NCBI GenBank assembly: GCA_021156225.1
Contig: JAJNBN010000061.1
Coordinates: 1 to 10,479, forward strand
Reading direction: 5' to 3'
DNA from: Verrucomicrobiota bacterium
GTDB lineage: Bacteria > Verrucomicrobiota > Verrucomicrobiia > Limisphaerales > JAEYXS01
Length of the DNA: 10,479 nucleotides
Positions 5,734 to 10,479 of this stretch are shown here, one piece after another; the first letter of the stretch is position 1; the number at the start of each line of letters is the position of its first letter. A program made the translations under genes and the position numbers. Under the pieces are notes generated by a model. It worked only from the letters and a program-made list of their open reading frames with translations. It ran no database searches and had not been told where the DNA came from.

Positions 5734-5748
5734 GCTAAATCATTTAGC
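5734..5748. repeat. 15-base palindrome abutting the ccsB start codon
   Basis: GCTAAAT (5734-5740), a central C, and ATTTAGC (5742-5748) form a perfect inverted repeat filling nearly the whole gap between the lipoprotein stop and the ccsB ATG at 5749. As RNA it could form a small five-pair hairpin hiding the start region; as DNA it could be a dimeric regulator site. No Shine-Dalgarno is present, so this element is what the ribosome meets. Confidence 0.4.
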
Positions 5749-6996
5749 ATGGAAAAAATCTGGAAAATAATCTCTTCGCTGAAGCTGACAGTGATCCTGT
5801 TGGGACTCAGCGTGGTGCTGGTGTTCATCGGCACGGTGGCGCAGGCGGATGAGGGGCTTTACACCGCGCAAGAGCGTTACTTTAAACATTGGTATGTGCC
5901 GTATTTCAGCTTTTTCGGCAGCAAAGTGCCCGTGCCGCTTCCGGGCGGATATCTGCTGGGCACGGCTTTATTGATCAACCTGATCGCGGCGCACATCACC
6001 CGCTTCAAATGGGGTTGGAAGAAGTCGGGGATTTTCATGACGCACATAGGCGTCATCATGTTGCTGGTGGGACAACTGGCGACGGATTTGTTCTCGCGGG
6101 AGACGCAATTGCGTTTCGCGGAAGGAGAGAAGAAGCATTATTCCGAGAGCGCGATGGATTATGAATTGGCGATCGTCTCCGACGTGAATGCGGATACGGA
6201 AGAAGCGGTGGTTATCCCCATGTCACTCATCAACAAGGGCGGCGAAATCAAGCATGAGAAACTGCCTTTCACGCTGAAGGTTAAAGAGATGTGGCCGAAT
6301 TCGGACATCTCCTTCCGGGCACCGATGGAAAACAACAAGCCGCCGCTGACCACCAATGGCGTGGCGCAACGGTTTCATTTTGTCGAAGAAGCACTGACCA
6401 AGGAGATGGACAAGAAAAATATCCCGATCGTGATCGTGGAAGTGATGGAGGGGCAGGAGAACCATGGAGCCTGGGTGGTGCCGGGATGGGCAGGGGATAG
6501 CACGCTGGTTTCGGCCGTCCATTTTGACTATGAGAGGCGAGCTGGTCATGAAGCGGCCACGGCCATATCAACGGCTCTCAGCAAGCCCCAGACCGTGGAG
6601 GTGAAAGGCAAGAGCTATTCGTTGTCAGTTCGTCCAGTGCGTGCTTATGAGCCCTATTCCATGACGTTGCTCAAGACCACGCATGCAGTTTATCCGGGAA
6701 CAGAGATTCCCAAGGATTTCCGCAGCCGGGTATTGATCGAGAATCCGAAGACCCAGGAAAAGCGTGAGGTAGATATTTATATGAACAACCCGCTGCGCTA
6801 TTCGGGGCTGACGTTCTTTCAGAGCCAGATGGGCAAAGATGAACTGGATCGCAGCCGGGGAACCAGCGTGCTGCAGGTGGTGCGCAATCCTAGCTGGCTG
6901 ACGCCTTATGTGGGCTGTTTGGTGGTCGGGCTCGGGCTGCTGGTGCAATTCATGATTCATCTGGTCGGATTCATCTCAAAACGGAGGGCAGCATGA
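5749..6996 (+). CDS. ccsB: System II cytochrome c biogenesis protein CcsB/ResB
   Basis: CcsB (ResB) pairs with CcsA to carry heme across the inner membrane and hand it to apocytochromes c. The 415-residue product has the family layout: a first membrane segment (about 12-31) running into FIGTVAQ and the Y--QERYFKHW motif, further segments at about 66-84 and 95-113, a large extracytoplasmic loop (114-382), and a last segment at about 386-406. The conserved loop motif YMNNPLRYSGLTFFQS lies before the last segment. His82 and His99 in or near the second and third membrane segments are candidates for the family's heme-relay histidine. ATG 5749 is the natural start, lying directly after the palindrome. 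The 3' end overlaps ccsA by ATGA (6993-6996), implying coupled translation. The gene is complete and the call is firm. Confidence 0.92.
   Translation: MEKIWKIISSLKLTVILLGLSVVLVFIGTVAQADEGLYTAQERYFKHWYVPYFSFFGSKVPVPLPGGYLLGTALLINLIAAHITRFKWGWKKSGIFMTHIGVIMLLVGQLATDLFSRETQLRFAEGEKKHYSESAMDYELAIVSDVNADTEEAVVIPMSLINKGGEIKHEKLPFTLKVKEMWPNSDISFRAPMENNKPPLTTNGVAQRFHFVEEALTKEMDKKNIPIVIVEVMEGQENHGAWVVPGWAGDSTLVSAVHFDYERRAGHEAATAISTALSKPQTVEVKGKSYSLSVRPVRAYEPYSMTLLKTTHAVYPGTEIPKDFRSRVLIENPKTQEKREVDIYMNNPLRYSGLTFFQSQMGKDELDRSRGTSVLQVVRNPSWLTPYVGCLVVGLGLLVQFMIHLVGFISKRRAA
6983..6988 (+). promoter_or_regulatory. Ribosome binding site of ccsA inside ccsB
   Basis: GGAGGG lies four bases before the ccsA ATG and within the last codons of ccsB. 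It is one of the few strong Shine-Dalgarno sequences in the window and fixes the ccsA start at 6993. Confidence 0.75.
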
Positions 6997-8933
6997 GAAA
7001 GATATTTTCCCTGATACTTTTTGCCATACTGGCGCTTTTATCCGCCCCAGTCGCGCAAGCTGAGTCTCTGGATTTCAAATCCTTCGGCAAACTGCCGGTG
7101 TCGTTCAACGGTCGTTTTCAGCCGCTGGATTCGCTGGCTCGCAATTCATTGCTGCAGATCCGGGAGAAGCAGAGCCTCTATCTGAAGGAGGAGAAGCGCA
7201 CGATGCCGGCCATCGAATGGCTGGCGGAAGTGATGATGAACCCGGAGAAGGCAGATGGCCGTAAGGTCTTCCGCATCGATCATCCGGATGTGGTCTCGAT
7301 GCTGAAACTGCCGGAGAAGAACGAAGCGGCGGGTGAGGATGGCAAACATTATTCATGGAACCAGATCCTGCCAAATCAAGACGCGCTCTCCGGTTTTGAT
7401 GCGGAACAGAAGCGGATCGTGAAGATTGAGGCTTCACATCGCAATCCCTTCGAGCGTGCCATCATGAAGTTGCACGAGCGGTTGGTGCTGTACATGCGGC
7501 TTAAGAGCACCCTGCAACCGCCGGATGCGAAGGATTGGGCGGCTGAGGTGGCGAATTACAAGGCATTGATCGAACCCGGTGTGGCCGCTGTGCGCGCGCA
7601 ACAGGCGGGGCGCCAGTATGATGAGGATGCCTTCGACCGGTTCGTCAATTATGCCCAGCGGTTCGACGTGATGAACCGGTTCGAGGCTCCGTTGGTGGTG
7701 CCGCCGCATCATCCAGAAGTCCCCAAGGACGAATGGATGCGGATGGGCGAGGCCTTACTGGAGGCGGCCCGGGGTGAAAAAATGCACAGTTCCGTGGAAT
7801 TCTACGGATCGATTGTTTCGGCTTATCGCAAAGGTGAACCGGCGCTTTTCAACCAGAAGATAGGCGAGTATTCGGCGAGTCTGAAGCCGGAGTTCACCAA
7901 GCAATTGAAAAAGGCGAATGCAGAGCATTTCTACAATAGCTTCCAGGCGTTTTATCGCGCCATGGTGTTGTATGTGATCGCGTTCCTGCTGGCGTGTTTC
8001 TCGTGGTTCAACATGAGCAAGTGGCTGCGGATCTCAGCCTTCTGGCTGATCTTCACCGGTCTTATCATCCACACGGCCGGGCTGATCTTCCGCATGTGGC
8101 TGGAGGGACGCCCGCCGGTGACGAATCTTTATTCGTCCGCTATTTTCATCGGTTGGGGCGCGGTGATCCTCGGGCTGATCTTGGAACGTTTTTACAAGGA
8201 TGGCATTGGTTCAGTGGTAGCATCCATGATCGGGTTTATCACGTTGGTGGTGGCGCATAATCTGTCCTTGGGCGGTGATACCATGGTGATGATGCAAGCC
8301 GTGCTGGATACGAATTTCTGGCTGGCGACGCATGTGGTGATCATCACTCTGGGGTATGCGTCCACATTTGTGGCCGGCTTTCTGGCGATTGTGTACTTGG
8401 CCCGGGGTGTTTTCACCAATGGCCTGACGGACGCTTTAAGCAAGGCGCTTTCACGCATGGTGTATGGCATCGTGTGCTTTGCCACGCTGTTCAGTTTTGT
8501 GGGCACAGTGCTCGGCGGCATCTGGGCGGATCAATCTTGGGGTCGCTTCTGGGGTTGGGATCCGAAGGAGAACGGTGCGTTGATCATCGTGTTGTGGAAT
8601 GCACTCATATTGCATGCCCGGTGGGGCGGTATGGTCAAGGAACGGGGCATCATGAACATGGCCATCTTCGGCAATATCGTGACGGCATGGTCCTGGTTCG
8701 GCACGAATATGCTGGGCATCGGCCTGCACAGCTACGGTTTCATGGATTCGGCGTTCAAATGGCTTATGGTGTTCATGGTCAGCCAGTTGGCGCTTATCGG
8801 GCTAGGCTTGCTGCCCATTAAATTCTGGGGCAGCGCCAAGAATCTTTCCAAAGGAGATGATGAACCGCCCGTAAAACCGGGCAAGAACGACAAGGGTGCC
8901 AAGAAGGCGGATGGAAAGCTGGCCACGGCTTGA
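6993..8933 (+). CDS. ccsA: System II cytochrome c biogenesis protein CcsA/ResC with N-terminal extracytoplasmic domain
   Basis: CcsA holds heme in its WWD domain for attachment to CXXCH apocytochromes. The 646-residue product starts with a signal-like segment (1-23, ending AQA), then an extracytoplasmic domain (about 24-320) opening with LPVSFNGRFQPLDSLAR. That domain resembles the region found in fused CcsB-CcsA proteins of other phyla. From residue 324 onward are multiple membrane segments. The tryptophan-rich WWD signature is at 511-528 (WADQSWGRFWGWDPKENG). His447, His541 and His579 have spacings (94 and 38) close to those I recall for the external, membrane and external heme-ligand histidines of characterised CcsBA, and I assign them so. 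His360 and His422 also lie in membrane regions. The tail (about 612-646) is Lys/Asp/Gly-rich and cytoplasmic. It overlaps ccsB by four bases. The gene is complete and the call is firm. Confidence 0.93.
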   Translation: MRKIFSLILFAILALLSAPVAQAESLDFKSFGKLPVSFNGRFQPLDSLARNSLLQIREKQSLYLKEEKRTMPAIEWLAEVMMNPEKADGRKVFRIDHPDVVSMLKLPEKNEAAGEDGKHYSWNQILPNQDALSGFDAEQKRIVKIEASHRNPFERAIMKLHERLVLYMRLKSTLQPPDAKDWAAEVANYKALIEPGVAAVRAQQAGRQYDEDAFDRFVNYAQRFDVMNRFEAPLVVPPHHPEVPKDEWMRMGEALLEAARGEKMHSSVEFYGSIVSAYRKGEPALFNQKIGEYSASLKPEFTKQLKKANAEHFYNSFQAFYRAMVLYVIAFLLACFSWFNMSKWLRISAFWLIFTGLIIHTAGLIFRMWLEGRPPVTNLYSSAIFIGWGAVILGLILERFYKDGIGSVVASMIGFITLVVAHNLSLGGDTMVMMQAVLDTNFWLATHVVIITLGYASTFVAGFLAIVYLARGVFTNGLTDALSKALSRMVYGIVCFATLFSFVGTVLGGIWADQSWGRFWGWDPKENGALIIVLWNALILHARWGGMVKERGIMNMAIFGNIVTAWSWFGTNMLGIGLHSYGFMDSAFKWLMVFMVSQLALIGLGLLPIKFWGSAKNLSKGDDEPPVKPGKNDKGAKKADGKLATA

Positions 8934-8939
8934 AAAGGG

Positions 8940-9023
8940 CCGGTTAGGCGCGACATTCGGCAGTCCTTTAATTCTTTGACGCTGTAGGGGCGTTCCCGTA
9001 GCGTTTGCCTTCCGATTAACCGG
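8940..9023 (+). promoter_or_regulatory. Inverted repeats in the ccsA-secA gap
   Basis: CCGGTTA (8940-8946) and TAACCGG (9017-9023) are perfect complements 70 bases apart. They bracket a second hairpin with arms ACGCT (8979-8983) and AGCGT (9000-9004) and an inner GGG-CCC stem. Together they could fold the gap into a closed leader ending 11 bases before the secA start. No T-run supports an intrinsic terminator for ccsA. Pairing is seen; function is inferred. Confidence 0.4.
8976..9004 (+). promoter_or_regulatory. Possible secA promoter
   Basis: TTGACG (8976-8981, five of six -35 matches) is followed after exactly 17 bases by TAGCGT (8999-9004, three of six -10 matches). A start near 9011 would give a leader of about 24 bases. 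The -10 box overlaps the 3' arm of the small hairpin, so hairpin and promoter may be alternative readings of the same bases. Confidence 0.3.
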
Positions 9024-9034
9024 ACGTAAGACAC

Positions 9035-10479
9035 ATGATAGGGCTAGTACTAAAGAAAATTTTCGGCTCCAAGAACGAACGAGAGATCAAGCGGATGCAG
9101 CCGATCGTTGCCAAAATCAACGAGTTGGAGCGTGAGCTGCAATCCAAGCCAGACGAGGTTCTGCGCGAGAAAACGGCGTTCTGGAAGGAAAAGCTGTCCA
9201 AGATCAAGGACGATGCCGAGTTGAAGCGTGAGCTTGAGGCGGTGCTGCCGGAGGCTTTTGCCGTGGTGAAGAACGCGTGCCGGCGTCTCTGCGGCAAGGA
9301 CATCATGGTGCGGGATCATCCGCTGCGCTGGGAAATGGTGCCGTTCGACGTGCAGTTGGTCGGCGGCATGGGCCTGCATAACGGGATGATCGCGGAAATG
9401 GCCACCGGTGAAGGCAAGACGCTCGTCGGTACCTTGCCGACTTATCTGAACGCCCTTTCTGGTCGCGGTGTGCACGTGGTGACGGTGAACGATTACCTCG
9501 CGGCCCGCGATAGTGAGTGGATGGGCGCGGTGTATCGCTTTCTCGGCTTGACCGTTGGTTGCATCCTCCATGATCAACCGCCAAGTGTGCGTCGCGAGCA
9601 GTATAACTGCGACATCACCTACGGCACGAACGCCGAATTCGGTTTCGATTACCTGCGCGATAACGGCATGGCCACGCGCAAGGAAGACCAGGTGCAACGC
9701 GGGCATTACTTCGCCATTGTGGACGAAGTGGACTCCATCTTGATCGATGAAGCGCGCGTGCCGCTCATCATCAGCGGGCCCGCCGTGGTGAGCCGCGATA
9801 ACAAGATCTACGAACAGCTCAAACCGGGCATCGAAGGTCTCGTGCAATCGCAACGCCGCCTGTGCAAACGCTATCTGGATGAGGCCGATGAACTGGTCAA
9901 AAAACTCAAGAGCGGCAACATCGAAGGTGACCGTGAAAATCTCGAACACGAGATCGGCATTTTGCTTTATCGCGTGAAACTCGGTCAGCCGAGGTCTGAA
10001 GGTTTGGCGCGTTTGTTGGAAGATGCGGAGAATCTCCGAATGCTGAACAAGGTGGACTTGGAGCTGCACGCTGACCAGACGAAGAAGGATCTCTACGCGC
10101 AGAAGGAAGAGTTGTTCTTCGCCATCGAGGAAAAGAGTCACGAGGCGGATTTGACGGAAAAGGGCCGTGAGTATCTAAGCCCGCAAGATCCGGATGCGTT
10201 CATGATGCCGGACATCGTCAGCGCCTATCACGAGATCGATAATGGCCCTGAGCAAGACGTCCGCAAACGGGCGGAGATGAAGACCAAGGTGCAGGGTGAG
10301 TTCGAGGCCAAGGCCGAACGCATCCATAGCATCGCCCAATTGCTGAAGGCTTTCTGTCTGTATGAGAAGGACGTGCAGTACGTCGTAGAGGATAACAAAG
10401 TCATCATCGTGGATGAGAACACCGGCCGCAAGATGACCGGCCGCCGCTGGAGCGATGGTTTGCATCAGGCTGTGGAAGC
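9035..10479 (+). CDS. secA: Preprotein translocase ATPase SecA, 3' partial
   Basis: SecA is the motor that drives preproteins through SecYEG. From ATG 9035 the frame stays open to the window end, giving 481 codons. Visible landmarks are an N-terminal helix (KKIFGSKNEREIKRM), the GGMGLHNGMIAEMATGEGKT region with Walker A Lys128, VHVVTVNDYLAARD, DITYGTNAEFGFDYLRDN, Walker B DEVDSILIDEAR (230-241) and PLIISGPA. These are followed by DENTGRKMTGRRWSDGLHQAVE (460-481) of the return to the first nucleotide-binding domain. DEVD to DENTG is about 230 residues here against about 130 in E. coli SecA as I recall it. The extra material is a charged helical insertion of about 75 residues before FAIEEKS (362) and about 25 after it, in the preprotein cross-linking domain. 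Long SecA proteins occur in the PVC group. No Shine-Dalgarno precedes the ATG. The second nucleotide-binding domain and C terminus lie outside the window. Confidence 0.96.
   Translation, partial: MIGLVLKKIFGSKNEREIKRMQPIVAKINELERELQSKPDEVLREKTAFWKEKLSKIKDDAELKRELEAVLPEAFAVVKNACRRLCGKDIMVRDHPLRWEMVPFDVQLVGGMGLHNGMIAEMATGEGKTLVGTLPTYLNALSGRGVHVVTVNDYLAARDSEWMGAVYRFLGLTVGCILHDQPPSVRREQYNCDITYGTNAEFGFDYLRDNGMATRKEDQVQRGHYFAIVDEVDSILIDEARVPLIISGPAVVSRDNKIYEQLKPGIEGLVQSQRRLCKRYLDEADELVKKLKSGNIEGDRENLEHEIGILLYRVKLGQPRSEGLARLLEDAENLRMLNKVDLELHADQTKKDLYAQKEELFFAIEEKSHEADLTEKGREYLSPQDPDAFMMPDIVSAYHEIDNGPEQDVRKRAEMKTKVQGEFEAKAERIHSIAQLLKAFCLYEKDVQYVVEDNKVIIVDENTGRKMTGRRWSDGLHQAVE

Noticed and set aside
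8960..8982. CCTTTAATTCTTTGAC resembles part of a conserved 16S rRNA region
   Set aside because: The match is short and imperfect and no further rRNA sequence surrounds it.
9050..10141. Long minus-strand open frame opposite secA
   Set aside because: Antisense to an unmistakable SecA; a mirror of its codon bias.
1..10479. Mobile element, CRISPR, tRNA or defence system
   Set aside because: I looked on both strands and saw no transposase or integrase motifs, spaced repeats, tRNA cloverleaf or defence-gene domains.

Overview
The window looks like a housekeeping stretch of a Verrucomicrobiota (PVC-group) chromosome. I infer this from protein character and layout and could not test it by search. 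The clues are a Rho with a long Ala/Pro/Lys-rich N-terminal tail, a SecA with an enlarged region after the DEVD motif, a System II (CcsB/CcsA) cytochrome c maturation pair of the type with a large N-terminal extracytoplasmic domain on CcsA, a small protein ending in WGHQPC, and start codons that mostly lack Shine-Dalgarno sequences. I see no transposon, CRISPR array, tRNA or rRNA.

Layout, left to right. Bases 1-1857 are one uninterrupted frame carrying the C-terminal end of a low-molecular-weight protein tyrosine/arginine phosphatase, a complete ribose-5-phosphate isomerase B and a complete serine hydroxymethyltransferase: an apparent three-enzyme fusion, cut at its 5' end by the window edge. 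A 159-base gap holding three consecutive stable hairpins leads to rho (2017-3663), which ends at a good intrinsic terminator. A 68-residue protein of unknown function is encoded convergently on the minus strand (3868-4074) and has its own large hairpin just past its stop. Bases 4075-4636 are a purine-rich, low-information stretch with at most one weak small gene (4389-4628).

Next is a three-gene operon on the plus strand: a lipoprotein with a duplicated domain (4637-5731), ccsB/resB (5749-6996) and ccsA/resC (6993-8933). The last two overlap by ATGA. CcsB and CcsA together export heme and attach it to apocytochromes c; the lipoprotein is placed to be an accessory factor, but its role is unknown. 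A 101-base gap with a structured leader precedes secA, the Sec translocase motor, which runs off the right edge (9035-10479).

Most of the window is core metabolism and secretion, and I found no obvious new defence or mobile system. The items most worth a second look are the triple enzyme fusion, the structured RNA region and Arg-rich short frame ahead of rho, the duplicated-domain lipoprotein leading the ccs operon, the WGHQPC small protein, and the roughly 100-residue enlargement of SecA.
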